Position numbers and translations under genes: made by a program. Shown in pieces: positions 1 to 7,480 of a stretch of DNA of 7,956 nucleotides; position 1 is the stretch's first letter, and every line of letters begins with the position of its first letter. The DNA comes from JAXHUA01 sp034189695 (GTDB lineage: Bacteria > Chloroflexota > Dehalococcoidia > E44-bin15): positions 1 through 7,956 of the forward strand of contig JAXHUA010000012.1 of NCBI GenBank assembly GCA_034189695.1, in the 5' to 3' direction. The notes below the pieces were generated by a model. It did not search any database. It saw only the letters and a list, made by a program, of their open reading frames with translations, and was not told the DNA's origin.

Positions 1-420
1 GGTGCCTACCAGGGAGCTATCCCTGACGACTGCTACCACGAGCCGTACATGCCAATGGAGGAACTGAGCCGCGAGATGGCGGGCATGACCTTCTTCGGCT
101 GTTGGGAAGAGGACCGGCTGGTAGGTGTGATGGGGTTTCAGCCGGTCAAGGACGTGACGCTGATAAGGCATGCCTATGTTCTGCCAGAGTATCAGCGAAA
201 GGGTATTGGCGCGAGGCTTCTCGACCACCTGAGAAGTCTCACCGGCACGCAGCGCTTGCTTGTGGGGACGTGGGCCGATGCCCGCTGGGCGCTCGATTTC
301 TACCAGAAGCACGGGTTCAGTCTCATGTCCGACAAAGACGGACTGCTGCGGACCTACTGGGATATACCGGACCGCCAGGTCGAAACGTCGGTCGTTCTGG
401 GCACTGAGCTGCGCGACTAG
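1..420 (+). CDS. GNAT-family N-acetyltransferase, 5'-truncated by window edge
   Basis: This is the C-terminal part of a GNAT-fold acetyltransferase, which would move an acetyl group from acetyl-CoA to an unidentified amine. The frame is open from base 1 (GAYQGAIPDDCYHEPY precedes the first Met at 49), so the true start lies outside the window; 139 codons are visible. The acetyl-CoA pyrophosphate-binding motif A is clear: a beta strand (LIRHAYVLPEY) runs into QRKGIGARLLDHL, which matches the family's Q/R-x-x-G-x-G/A signature. The later strand and helix (WALDFYQKHGFSL) match the usual GNAT C-terminal motif B, where a Tyr and a 'GF' are typical. The gene lies 269 nt upstream of purL on the same strand, but nothing shows shared transcription or function. 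The substrate cannot be read from the sequence. Confidence is high for the family and nil for the substrate. Confidence 0.9.
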   Translation, partial: GAYQGAIPDDCYHEPYMPMEELSREMAGMTFFGCWEEDRLVGVMGFQPVKDVTLIRHAYVLPEYQRKGIGARLLDHLRSLTGTQRLLVGTWADARWALDFYQKHGFSLMSDKDGLLRTYWDIPDRQVETSVVLGTELRD

Positions 421-689
421 CTGGCGAGCGCGGTGTGAAGGGCGCACTTCGAGGCATCCTCTGCTGCTGAAGGCCCCTCTTCCAGGAGCGTTTCACGGCT
501 CGACAACCCGGGACGACCGGTGTACCATTGGGCTATCCGCCAGATGAGAGAACTGCTCGTCCCGCAAGCTGTAATCGTGAAATCTGTTGTCCGTCCTTCC
601 CGTATCCCCTCTCCAAGAACGCCGGCGCTGGTGAAAGAGGCCGCCAGCATTCATCGGGGCGTTCCCGCTGTCGGTGGAGGTGTTACCTG
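421..689. other. Intergenic spacer between the GNAT gene and purL
   Basis: This is a 269-nt stretch with no convincing gene. The purL frame stays open upstream to a TTG at 528, but those 54 codons show none of the PurS-like pattern that begins at the ATG at 690, and the ribosome site sits just before 690. A minus-strand open frame (650-417) also fits here but has no ribosome-binding site and no recognisable domain. I found no T-box, purine-riboswitch core or T-tract terminator by eye. A promoter for purL probably lies here, but I cannot point to one. Confidence 0.5.
676..682 (+). promoter_or_regulatory. Ribosome-binding site of purL
   Basis: GGAGGTG ends 7 nt before the ATG at 690, an ideal Shine-Dalgarno match and spacing. 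It decides the purL start against the longer reading from TTG 528, because the PurS-like homology also begins exactly at this ATG (MFRIEVAVNP). Confidence 0.8.
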
Positions 690-3551
690 ATGTTCCGTAT
701 CGAGGTGGCAGTGAATCCCAGTTATCCTGATGCCCGGGGCGAAGGCCTTTGTCGGGATATCGGCGACCTGGGCATCACCAGTGTCGAGAAGGCCAGGGTG
801 AACGACGTGTACCTGCTGGAGGGGAACATCGCCGAGGCGGAGCTGGAAGCGATATGCAGGGAACTCCTCGTTGATCCCGTGTTTGAGGATTTCTCGTACG
901 GCCGTTCGCTGGTCGCCGGGGGGCACGATGACAGACTGCATGTGGTTGAGGTGGCCTACAATCCCGGCGTGATGGACCCGGTGGAGGACAGTGTCAAGAA
1001 GGGGATTACCGACTTGGGCATAACCAGTGTCGAATCGGTCAAGACGGCCAAGAGGTACTACCTCTGGGGCGACATCGCTCGAAGTATGCTTGATTCCATC
1101 TGCGAGAAGCTGCTTGTCAATAGTGTTGTCCAACACGTGGTCACCGAGCATGAAAGGGTGGCGCTGCCCCCGGCCAAGTACGAATTCAACCTGGCGGTCA
1201 TCGACTTGAATGCCATGAGCGACGGGGAACTGATGGAACTCAGTGAGGGCAGATTGTGGCTGGACCTGCATGAGATGAAGCAGATACAGGACTACTACCT
1301 CAAGCTGGGCCGCAATCCGACTGATGTCGAACTCGAGACACTGGCGCAAACCTGGTCTGAGCACTGCAAGCACAAGACCTTCAGGAGCAGGATCAGGTTC
1401 GGGGACGTGGTGGTGAACAATCTGCTCAAGAGTACCATCATGAAGGTAACCGGCGAACTGGACAGGCCCTGGTGCCTTTCGGTCTTTGTCGACAACGCCG
1501 GGGTGATCGACTTCGATGGCCAGTACGCGCTGTGCTTCAAGGTCGAGACCCATAACCATCCTTCGGCGGTGGAGCCCTATGGCGGTGCGTCCACTGGCCT
1601 GGGTGGTGTAATCCGAGACCCGCTGGGCACGGGCCTGGGGGCGAAGCCCATTCTGAACACGGACGTCTTCTGTTTCGGGCCACCCGACCTTCCCTACGAG
1701 AAGCTGCCCCCCGGGGCTTTGCACCCACGGCGCATCTTCAAGGGTGTTCGCGCCGGCGTGGCTGACTACGGCAATCGTCTGGGAATCCCGACGCTCAACG
1801 GGGCGGTGCTGTTCGACGAGCGCTACGTGGGTAACCCGCTGGTGTACTGCGGTACGGTGGGCCTGCTGCCGAAGAGCATGAGTCAGCAGGGCCGGCAGCA
1901 GCCCGGCGACCTGGTTGTCGTCGCGGGGGGAAGAACGGGCCGTGACGGCATCCACGGTGTGACGTTTGCTTCCGGGGCACTGACCAGGGAGTCCGAGGAC
2001 ATCTCGGCTGCGTCGGTCCAGATCGGCGACCCGATAACAGAGAAACGCATGATCGATGTGCTGTTGAAGGCGCGGGATCGGGGTCTCTACCGGCGAATAA
2101 CCGATTGTGGTGGTGGCGGCCTCTCATCGGCCGTGGGGGAGATGGCGGCGGATACCGGTGTTCGAGTGTACCTGGAGCTCGTCCCGCTGAAGTACTCCGG
2201 GTTGTCCTATACGGAGATATGGATATCGGAGTCGCAGGAGCGCATGCTGCTGGCCGTCCCCCCAGACCGGGTGGATGAGTTGGTCGCGCTGTTCGCCAGT
2301 GAGGGTGTCGAAGCGACGGCCATCGGGGAGTTCACTGACAACCGCCGGCTTCAGTTGTTCTACGAGGGACATCTGGTGTGTGACCTCGACATGGGCTTCC
2401 TTCACGACGGACTGCCCCAGCCAGAGAGAGAGGCTGTGTGGGAGAAGCCGTGCCACGAGGAGCCGTCCTTCCCGGAGCCTGACGACCTTGGGGAGGACCT
2501 GCTGCGTATCCTTGGCTCACTCAACGTTTGCAGCAAGGAATGGGTGATACGGCAGTACGACCACGAGGTGCAGGGCGGCAGCGTGCTGAAGCCGCTGGTC
2601 GGCAGGGAAAGCGACGGTCCCGGCGATGCGGCCATAGTACGACCGGTGCTCGGTTCCGATCGGGGGGTCGTCGTCTCCAATGGCATCAATCCCAAGTATG
2701 GAGACATCGATCCGTACTGGATGGCTGCGTCGGCAATTGACGAGGCGCTGAGACAGGTGGTGGCCGTCGGCGCGGGTCTGGATAGGGTGGCGCTGCTGGA
2801 CAATTTCAGTTGGGGCAATCCTGAGAAGCCCGACCGGCTGGGCGCATTGGTGCGGGCGGCACAGGCGTGCTACGACATCGCGCTGGCCTACGAGACGCCG
2901 TTCATTTCGGGCAAGGACAGCCTGTACAACGAGTATGAGGTAGAGGGAAGGACGATCTGCATTCCGCACACGCTTCTCATATCGGCTATGGCTGTCATGG
3001 ACGATGTCAACCGGGGGGTGTCGATGGACTGCAAGGAGGCGGGCGACCTCGTCTACATCATCGGCACAACCTGGAATGAGTTGGGAGGGTCGCACTACTA
3101 CGATATCCACGGTTTCGTTGGCAACAGGGTTCCCATGGTGGACCCGGTGGCTGGAAAGAGACTCATGGACAGGCTCAGCGCAGCCATGGAGGAGGGTCTG
3201 GTGAGGGCATGCCACGATTGCAGCGAGGGGGGCATCGGCGTGGCTGGGGCGGAGATGGCGTTCGCCGGCGGTCTGGGGATGTCGATTGACCTGGGACGGG
3301 TGCCGCTGGGGGAGCCAGCCGGTCGCAGCGATTTCGTTCTCTTCTCGGAGTCGAACACCCGTTTCCTGGCTGAGGTGGCGGAACAGGACAGACAGCGTTT
3401 CGAAGAGGTGATGAGGGGTGTGCAGTTCGCTCACGTCGGCGAGGTGAGGAAAGACGGTCTCTTCGAGGTGCGAGGCATCAAAGGCGACATTGTGGTGGCG
3501 GCTCCGATAGCCGAATTGAAGGAAGCCTGGCGCAGACCGCTTCGCTGGTAG
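690..3551 (+). CDS. purL: Phosphoribosylformylglycinamidine synthase, synthetase subunit PurL with two N-terminal PurS-like repeats
   Basis: This is the synthetase subunit of FGAM synthase, which converts FGAR, ATP and ammonia (from glutamine via PurQ) to FGAM in the fourth step of cytoplasmic purine synthesis. The product is 953 aa. Residues 2-71 and 84-153 are two ungapped PurS-like repeats (about 27 of 70 identities by hand, both containing DLGITSVE). The PurL core follows: TWSEHCKHK (221-229), the ATP/metal-binding KVETHNHPSAVEPYGGAS (284-301), GGRTGRDGIHG (413-423), DCGGGGLSSAVGEMA (472-486), ESQERML (514-520), SGKDSLYNEY (740-749) and HDCSEGGIG (842-850). It is longer than small PurL (about 600-750 aa) because of the PurS part. 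It is shorter than the large PurL (about 1,250-1,300 aa) because the glutaminase is separate: purQ begins 9 nt downstream. No separate purS is visible. The function is near certain; the structural role of the repeats is inferred from known PurS and large-PurL N-terminal domains. Confidence 0.97.
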   Translation: MFRIEVAVNPSYPDARGEGLCRDIGDLGITSVEKARVNDVYLLEGNIAEAELEAICRELLVDPVFEDFSYGRSLVAGGHDDRLHVVEVAYNPGVMDPVEDSVKKGITDLGITSVESVKTAKRYYLWGDIARSMLDSICEKLLVNSVVQHVVTEHERVALPPAKYEFNLAVIDLNAMSDGELMELSEGRLWLDLHEMKQIQDYYLKLGRNPTDVELETLAQTWSEHCKHKTFRSRIRFGDVVVNNLLKSTIMKVTGELDRPWCLSVFVDNAGVIDFDGQYALCFKVETHNHPSAVEPYGGASTGLGGVIRDPLGTGLGAKPILNTDVFCFGPPDLPYEKLPPGALHPRRIFKGVRAGVADYGNRLGIPTLNGAVLFDERYVGNPLVYCGTVGLLPKSMSQQGRQQPGDLVVVAGGRTGRDGIHGVTFASGALTRESEDISAASVQIGDPITEKRMIDVLLKARDRGLYRRITDCGGGGLSSAVGEMAADTGVRVYLELVPLKYSGLSYTEIWISESQERMLLAVPPDRVDELVALFASEGVEATAIGEFTDNRRLQLFYEGHLVCDLDMGFLHDGLPQPEREAVWEKPCHEEPSFPEPDDLGEDLLRILGSLNVCSKEWVIRQYDHEVQGGSVLKPLVGRESDGPGDAAIVRPVLGSDRGVVVSNGINPKYGDIDPYWMAASAIDEALRQVVAVGAGLDRVALLDNFSWGNPEKPDRLGALVRAAQACYDIALAYETPFISGKDSLYNEYEVEGRTICIPHTLLISAMAVMDDVNRGVSMDCKEAGDLVYIIGTTWNELGGSHYYDIHGFVGNRVPMVDPVAGKRLMDRLSAAMEEGLVRACHDCSEGGIGVAGAEMAFAGGLGMSIDLGRVPLGEPAGRSDFVLFSESNTRFLAEVAEQDRQRFEEVMRGVQFAHVGEVRKDGLFEVRGIKGDIVVAAPIAELKEAWRRPLRW

Positions 3552-3560
3552 GATTGTCTG

Positions 3561-4328
3561 ATGATTGTGAAGGTACTCATCATGCAGGCCCCGGGCACGA
3601 ACTGCGATGTGGAGACGGGGTTCGCGTTCGAACGGGCTGGAGCACATGTGGAGACGGGGCACATCAACGCGCTGTTGCGGGGTGAGATACTGCTGGCCGA
3701 CTACCACATACTGGTCATCCCCGGCGGGTTCACCTACGGCGACGATATCTCGGCGGGCCGGATACTGGCAAACGAGATAAGGCTGAAGTTGGCGGGACAT
3801 GTCCGCAGGTTCGTTGATGATGGGGGCCTTGTCCTGGGCATCTGCAATGGATTCCAGGTCATGGCGAAGGCGGGCATCCTGTCCGGCGCTTCAAATGGTG
3901 GTCCACCGGCGCTGAGCCTGGCGGGCAATGATTCGGGCAGGTTCGAGTGTCGCTGGGTCCATCTGAGCGTCAATCGTGATAGCCCGTGCATATTCACCCG
4001 CGGGCTGGAGAGCATGCATCTTCCCGTGGCCCACGGCGAGGGCAAGCTGGTCGCGGAGGCCGAGGTCCTTGAGAGACTGAACGTGGTACTGCACTACGCT
4101 GACGAGCATGGGGACATCAGGGCGGGCTATCCCCACAACCCGAATGGCTCGGCAGACAATATCGCCGGCGTCTGCGATGACTCGGGGCGGGTCTTCGCAT
4201 TGATGCCGCATCCGGAGCGCTTTGTGCGATGGACGCAGCATCCCAGGTGGACCAGGGAGCGACGCAGGGAGCACGGCGATGGGTTCTTCATCTTCCGGAA
4301 CGCGGTAGAATGGGTCAAGCACGGGTGA
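3561..4328 (+). CDS. purQ: Phosphoribosylformylglycinamidine synthase, glutaminase subunit PurQ
   Basis: This class I glutamine amidotransferase hydrolyses glutamine and passes ammonia to PurL. At 255 aa it is close to the family's usual 220-270. The N-terminus (VLIMQAPGTNCDVETGFAFE) is the standard PurQ opening with its (P)GxNCD motif. PGGFTYGDDISAGRI follows at residues 55-69 and the nucleophile elbow LGICNGFQ puts the catalytic Cys at 95. MPHPER near the C-terminus gives the His217/Glu219 pair that completes the triad. The ATG at 3561 lies 9 nt after the purL stop; a weak AGGA overlaps that stop codon, so translation is probably coupled to purL. The last codons form one arm of an 11-bp inverted repeat that extends past the stop. 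It has no fused PurL domain, so it works as a separate subunit with the upstream gene product. Confidence 0.97.
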   Translation: MIVKVLIMQAPGTNCDVETGFAFERAGAHVETGHINALLRGEILLADYHILVIPGGFTYGDDISAGRILANEIRLKLAGHVRRFVDDGGLVLGICNGFQVMAKAGILSGASNGGPPALSLAGNDSGRFECRWVHLSVNRDSPCIFTRGLESMHLPVAHGEGKLVAEAEVLERLNVVLHYADEHGDIRAGYPHNPNGSADNIAGVCDDSGRVFALMPHPERFVRWTQHPRWTRERRREHGDGFFIFRNAVEWVKHG

Positions 4329-4362
4329 AGGAACGAGCGGGCTCCCGTGCTTGAGGGCCCGC
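4315..4362. terminator. Possible terminator: overlapping alternative hairpins between convergent genes
   Basis: Two hairpins overlap at the end of purQ. Hairpin A is a perfect 11-bp inverted repeat: TCAAGCACGGG (4315-4325, inside the last purQ codons) pairs with CCCGTGCTTGA (4344-4354) around an 18-nt loop. Hairpin B pairs GCGGGC (4337-4342) with GCCCGC (4357-4362), extendable to 8 bp with a T-G pair. One arm of B lies in the loop of A, so the full forms should exclude each other. Neither is followed by a T-tract on either strand, so this is not a classical intrinsic terminator. The position between two converging transcripts still suggests a role in ending or stabilising both. Confidence 0.45.
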
Positions 4363-4390
4363 CCGTCTATTCCACCAGATATGAGTTGTG

Positions 4391-5983
4391 CTAGCTCTCG
4401 AGCACCTGCATCGCCTCCTCGCGGTAGGCGTCCATCAGATAGGGTATGCCAGTGACCTTGGCGCATTCCTCGGTGAGCGACATCAGCTCACGCCGGCTGA
4501 TCGCCGGCACGCTAAATCGCCTCGCGCCGGCCATAATCTGCTGAAGGCCTGTTCTGACCTTCTCGGCGTAGCTGTAGATGCCGAGAGCACCGAGAGGTAT
4601 GCTCTTCATCTCATCGGGTCCAACGAGGTTCTTTACCTCTTCGTAGCAGACGAATATCTCTTCAGGCGTCGAGCCGAACTGGCCGACTGTGTTGGGGAGC
4701 TTGCCGTCTTCAAGCCACAGGGCGATGTTCTTGCCGACCATGCCCGGGATCATCAATGCGCGTCCCATGCATACCGCTCTGACGAAGGGTGCGCCGAGCG
4801 CCAGTGCCTTGAAGACACCGTCTTCGCTGCTGAAGCCGCCAGCGAAGGCCATGTCCGGCGGGCGCTCTCCTCTGGCGGCGAGCTTCTCGGCGAATTCGCG
4901 TGCCGCAGAGTGGAGATAGAGGCTGGGCACACCCCATTCCTCCATCATAGGCCACGGGCTCATGCCGGTGCCGCCTGGCGCACCGTCTACGGTGAGCAGG
5001 TCGATCCTGGCCTTGGAGCTCCATCTGATGGCCATCGCCAGCTCCCGGAGGCTGTAGGCCCCGGTCTTGAGTGTGACGCGTTTGAAGCCAATGTCCCTCA
5101 GATGCTGCACATGTTCACAGAACCCCTCCTCGCTGACGAAGCCCAGGCGGCTGTGGCGTTCGAATTCCTTGATGGCGCCACCCCGGAATGCTGCCTGGCT
5201 CACCGGGTCCTGAGGGTCGGGTGTCACGATGTACCCACGCTTCTGGAGCTCCAGCGCCCGCTCCAGCGTGTTGACCTTGACCTCGCCGCCGATGGACTTG
5301 GCTCCCTGCCCCCACTTCAGCTCGATGGTCTCCAGACCATGCTTTCTGTTCACGTATTCGGCCACACCGAGCCTGGCATCCTCCACGTTCATCTGCACCA
5401 GCAGCTCGCCGTATCCTCTGTGGTATCGCCGGTACGTCTCAATGCGACGGTCCATGTCGGGTGCTGAGACCACCTTGGCGTTGGAGTCAAGCTCGAGCTG
5501 GGGGTCCATTCCGCAGACGTTCTCTCCACAGACGATGGTGATGCCGCTGATTGCAGCGCCGATTGCGAAGTGCTCCCAGTTCTTCCTGGCAATCTCGGTA
5601 GAGCCCAGGGCGCCGGTGAACAGGGGCACCCGCATCCTGACCTTGACGTCCCAGCCGTACTCCGTCTCGGTGTTGACCTTGGGGAACGTGGCTGTGTCCG
5701 GGTCGCCGACCACACCGGGCGGGAGCCCCTCGGCGCCCATCGCATATCCCTGGATGTTGAAGTGTGAGTAGTCTACCGGGTAGTCTTTGTCGCCTCCGGC
5801 GGTGATCTCGCCGAACGGTCCAGGGTAGATGAGCTCCCTGCTGCGGAAAGTCGCTCTGAACACCTCACAGTTGCCGGTGCAGCCGTCAATGCACCGGGTG
5901 CAGATGCCGCTCATGGGCACCACACTTCTTGAGCGGTTTGTACTTCTTGTAGCCTCATTTGAGTTTGGTCGACGCAGGTTCAT
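4391..5983 (-). CDS. FMN-binding glutamate-synthase-family protein, stand-alone synthase domain with N-terminal Cys cluster
   Basis: This 530-aa protein matches the central FMN-binding (alpha/beta barrel) domain of glutamate synthase, which reduces 2-oxoglutarate plus ammonia to glutamate in the full enzyme. Recognisable barrel motifs are KWGQGAKSIGGEVKV (223-237, compare GAKPGEGG of GltB), TVDGAPGGTGMSP (331-343, compare the HDGGTGASP loop) and AGGFSSEDGVFKALALGA (381-398, the FMN phosphate region). Cys28, 31, 35 and 39 form a C-x2-C-x3-C-x3-C cluster that could bind a metal or Fe-S centre. The class II amidotransferase and C-terminal GXGXG domains of full-length GltB are absent. Where GltB has its 3Fe-4S cysteines (…CHTNNCPVG), this protein reads CMGRALMIPGMVG, so those ligands seem missing. 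The gene lies 153 nt downstream of glnA on the same strand, and AAGGAGT supports the start. An alternative is a relative of the N-methylglutamate synthase FMN subunit (MgsC). The family is secure; the reaction is not. Confidence 0.85.
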   Translation of the reverse strand: MNLRRPNSNEATRSTNRSRSVVPMSGICTRCIDGCTGNCEVFRATFRSRELIYPGPFGEITAGGDKDYPVDYSHFNIQGYAMGAEGLPPGVVGDPDTATFPKVNTETEYGWDVKVRMRVPLFTGALGSTEIARKNWEHFAIGAAISGITIVCGENVCGMDPQLELDSNAKVVSAPDMDRRIETYRRYHRGYGELLVQMNVEDARLGVAEYVNRKHGLETIELKWGQGAKSIGGEVKVNTLERALELQKRGYIVTPDPQDPVSQAAFRGGAIKEFERHSRLGFVSEEGFCEHVQHLRDIGFKRVTLKTGAYSLRELAMAIRWSSKARIDLLTVDGAPGGTGMSPWPMMEEWGVPSLYLHSAAREFAEKLAARGERPPDMAFAGGFSSEDGVFKALALGAPFVRAVCMGRALMIPGMVGKNIALWLEDGKLPNTVGQFGSTPEEIFVCYEEVKNLVGPDEMKSIPLGALGIYSYAEKVRTGLQQIMAGARRFSVPAISRRELMSLTEECAKVTGIPYLMDAYREEAMQVLES

Positions 5984-5991
5984 TGTGTCGC

Positions 5992-5998
5992 ACTCCTT
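5992..5998 (-). promoter_or_regulatory. Ribosome-binding site of the glutamate-synthase-like gene
   Basis: Read on the minus strand, AAGGAGT sits with AGGAG 9 nt before the ATG at 5983. It favours this start over the in-frame Met24, which lies closer to the cysteine cluster, and so keeps the Ser/Arg/Asn-rich first 20 residues in the protein. Confidence 0.7.
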
Positions 5999-6041
5999 TT
6001 CTCCGGTTTCTCCTCGAAATGCCTACCCTTCATGGCCATCC

Positions 6042-6091
6042 CCGACCGTCGGCTGACATGCGCCAGGCTCATGGCGCGGTGATTCGGTCGG
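6042..6091 (-). repeat. Nested inverted repeats in the glnA-gltB-like spacer
   Basis: An outer pair CCGACCG (6042-6048) / CGGTCGG (6085-6091) encloses an inner pair GCGCCA (6060-6065) / TGGCGC (6072-6077) with a 6-nt loop. A third hairpin, CCGTCT (6097-6102) / AGACGG (6115-6120), lies next to it, nearer the glnA stop. In the minus-strand transcript these fall after the glnA stop and before the next ribosome-binding site. No T-tract follows, so a role in mRNA processing or differential stability is as likely as termination. This is structure read by eye, not a recognised RNA family. Confidence 0.4.
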
Positions 6092-6136
6092 TGACGCCGT
6101 CTGTACGGTTCGAAAGACGGGCAGGGCGAATCATGA

Positions 6137-7480
6137 CTATAGGATTGGCAGGTACCGCTTCAGTTCGTAGTCGGTCACCTGCGCACGGTACTGGTTCCAC
6201 TCTATTTTCTTGTTGTTGATGAACGCTTCGAAGACGTGGTCGCCAAGGGCCTTCCGCACAAGTTCGCTCTGCTCAGTGAGACGTATAGCCTCCCAGAGAC
6301 TGCCGGGCAGCGTGTCGATACCTCTTCGCTTCCTGTCCTCGTCGCCCATCTCATAGACATTCTCCTCTACAGGTTTCGAGACCTCATACTCTTTTTCGAT
6401 CCCCTCCAGGCCGGCGGCGAGCATCACGCTGAAGGCGAGGTACGGATTGCAGGCGGGGTCAGGCGATCTGTACTCTATGCGGGTCGCCTTCTCCTTGCCG
6501 GGTTGATACTCGGGGACGCGTATGAGATCGGACCTGTTGCGGCGGGCCCACGTGACGTACACAGGCGCTTCGTAGCCTGGCACAAGGCGCTTGTAGGAGT
6601 TGACCCACTGGTTGGTGACAGACGTGATGTCTCGCGCGTGCTGAAGCAGACCGGCCACATAGCACCTGGCGCTCCTGGAAAGGTGATACGGGTCCTTCTC
6701 ATCGAAGAAAACATTCCGCTCGCCCTTGAATAGTGATTGGTGAACGTGCATGCCGCTGCCGTTGATGCCGAATACGGGTTTGGGCATGAATGTCGCGTAG
6801 AAGCCGTGTTTCAGGGCCACGTGCTTGACTATTAGACGATACGTCATCACATTGTCGGCCATGGTCAGGGCGTCGGTGTATCTGATGTCAATCTCGTGCT
6901 GGCTGGCTGCGGACTCGTGGTGAAACAACTCGACCCCGATGCCCATCTGCTCCAGCGTGAGAACAGTCTCCGTTTTCAGGTTGGTGACAATGTCCTGCGG
7001 GATCATGTCGAAGTAGCCGCCTTGGTCCAGGAGTTCGGTCCCGTGCGAATCACGGAAGTAGAAGTACTCCAGTTCCGGCCCGACGAAGAACGTATACCCC
7101 ATTGCCGCCGCCCGTTTCAGGTTCTTCTTGAGCACGTACCGGGGGTCACCCTCGAATGGGCCTCCGCCTGGCATGTGGATGTCGCAGAACATCCGGGCCA
7201 CGGCGTTCTCCTCCTTGGGTCGCCACGCGACTAGCTGAAAGGTGGACGGGTCGGGCAATGCCACCATATCGCTTTCGTCGATGCGAGCGAAGCCCTCGAT
7301 GGAGGAGCCATCGAACCCCATTCCGTTCTCCAGGGCGTTCTCGAGTTCCTCCACCGTAATGGCGAAGCTCTTGAGCGTTCCGAGGATATCAGTGAACCAT
7401 AGCCTGACGAACTTGACGTTGTTGTCCGTGGCAGCCTTCAGCACGTACTCCTTCTGCGCGTCTCTGCTATCCATCATCAT
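6137..7480 (-). CDS. glnA: Glutamine synthetase, type I (GSI-alpha-like)
   Basis: This cytoplasmic enzyme makes glutamine from glutamate, ammonia and ATP, and it supplies the nitrogen used by the PurQ/PurL and HisF reactions encoded nearby. The 447-aa length fits the short GSI-alpha class (B. subtilis type, about 444 aa). Visible motifs are FTDILGTLK (29-37), FDGSSIEGFARI (56-67), metal-binding GPELEYF (134-140, Glu136/138), HHESAASQHE (187-196), NGSGMHVH (240-247), VNSYKRLVPGYEAP (293-306, flap Glu304 and Arg298), NRSDLIR (315-321) and RIEYRS (334-339). The adenylylation-site region reads NVYEMG rather than NLYDLP and the GSI-beta insertion is missing, so AMP control is unlikely. Arg66 matches B. 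subtilis Arg62, which senses glutamine, so direct feedback inhibition is plausible. Three ATG codons in a row open the gene; AGGG at 7494-7491 favours the first. Confidence 0.97.
   Translation of the reverse strand: MMMDSRDAQKEYVLKAATDNNVKFVRLWFTDILGTLKSFAITVEELENALENGMGFDGSSIEGFARIDESDMVALPDPSTFQLVAWRPKEENAVARMFCDIHMPGGGPFEGDPRYVLKKNLKRAAAMGYTFFVGPELEYFYFRDSHGTELLDQGGYFDMIPQDIVTNLKTETVLTLEQMGIGVELFHHESAASQHEIDIRYTDALTMADNVMTYRLIVKHVALKHGFYATFMPKPVFGINGSGMHVHQSLFKGERNVFFDEKDPYHLSRSARCYVAGLLQHARDITSVTNQWVNSYKRLVPGYEAPVYVTWARRNRSDLIRVPEYQPGKEKATRIEYRSPDPACNPYLAFSVMLAAGLEGIEKEYEVSKPVEENVYEMGDEDRKRRGIDTLPGSLWEAIRLTEQSELVRKALGDHVFEAFINNKKIEWNQYRAQVTDYELKRYLPIL

Noticed and set aside
496..541. tRNA-like stretch on the minus strand (TAGCCCAATGGTACACC followed by CCCGGGTTGTCGAG)
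   Set aside because: The D-stem does not pair, no anticodon arm of normal size fits between the two parts, and the T-loop has extra bases, so neither a tRNA nor a clear tRNA relic is supported.
417..650. A 77-codon minus-strand frame filling the GNAT-purL spacer
   Set aside because: It has no ribosome-binding site, no recognisable domain and an even third-position mix, unlike the G/C-ending codons of its neighbours; probably a chance frame.
528..689. An upstream extension of purL from a TTG at 528, adding 54 residues
   Set aside because: The added residues do not resemble PurS or PurL, and a strong GGAGGTG with correct spacing lies directly before the ATG at 690, where the PurS-like homology begins.
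651..1955. A long minus-strand open frame (434 codons) opposite purL, and a similar one at 2517-3800
   Set aside because: Both lie antisense to well-supported purL/purQ coding sequence, are rich in His/Gln/Arg/Val as expected for reverse reading of G+C-rich genes, and show no domain.
4388..5467. A 359-codon plus-strand open frame opposite the glutamate-synthase-like gene
   Set aside because: It is a shadow of the strongly recognisable minus-strand protein and has no domain or ribosome-binding site of its own.
6103..6115. GGTTCGAAA resembling a tRNA T-loop in the glnA downstream spacer
   Set aside because: The flanking 5-nt segments do not form a T-stem and no acceptor, D or anticodon arms can be placed around it.
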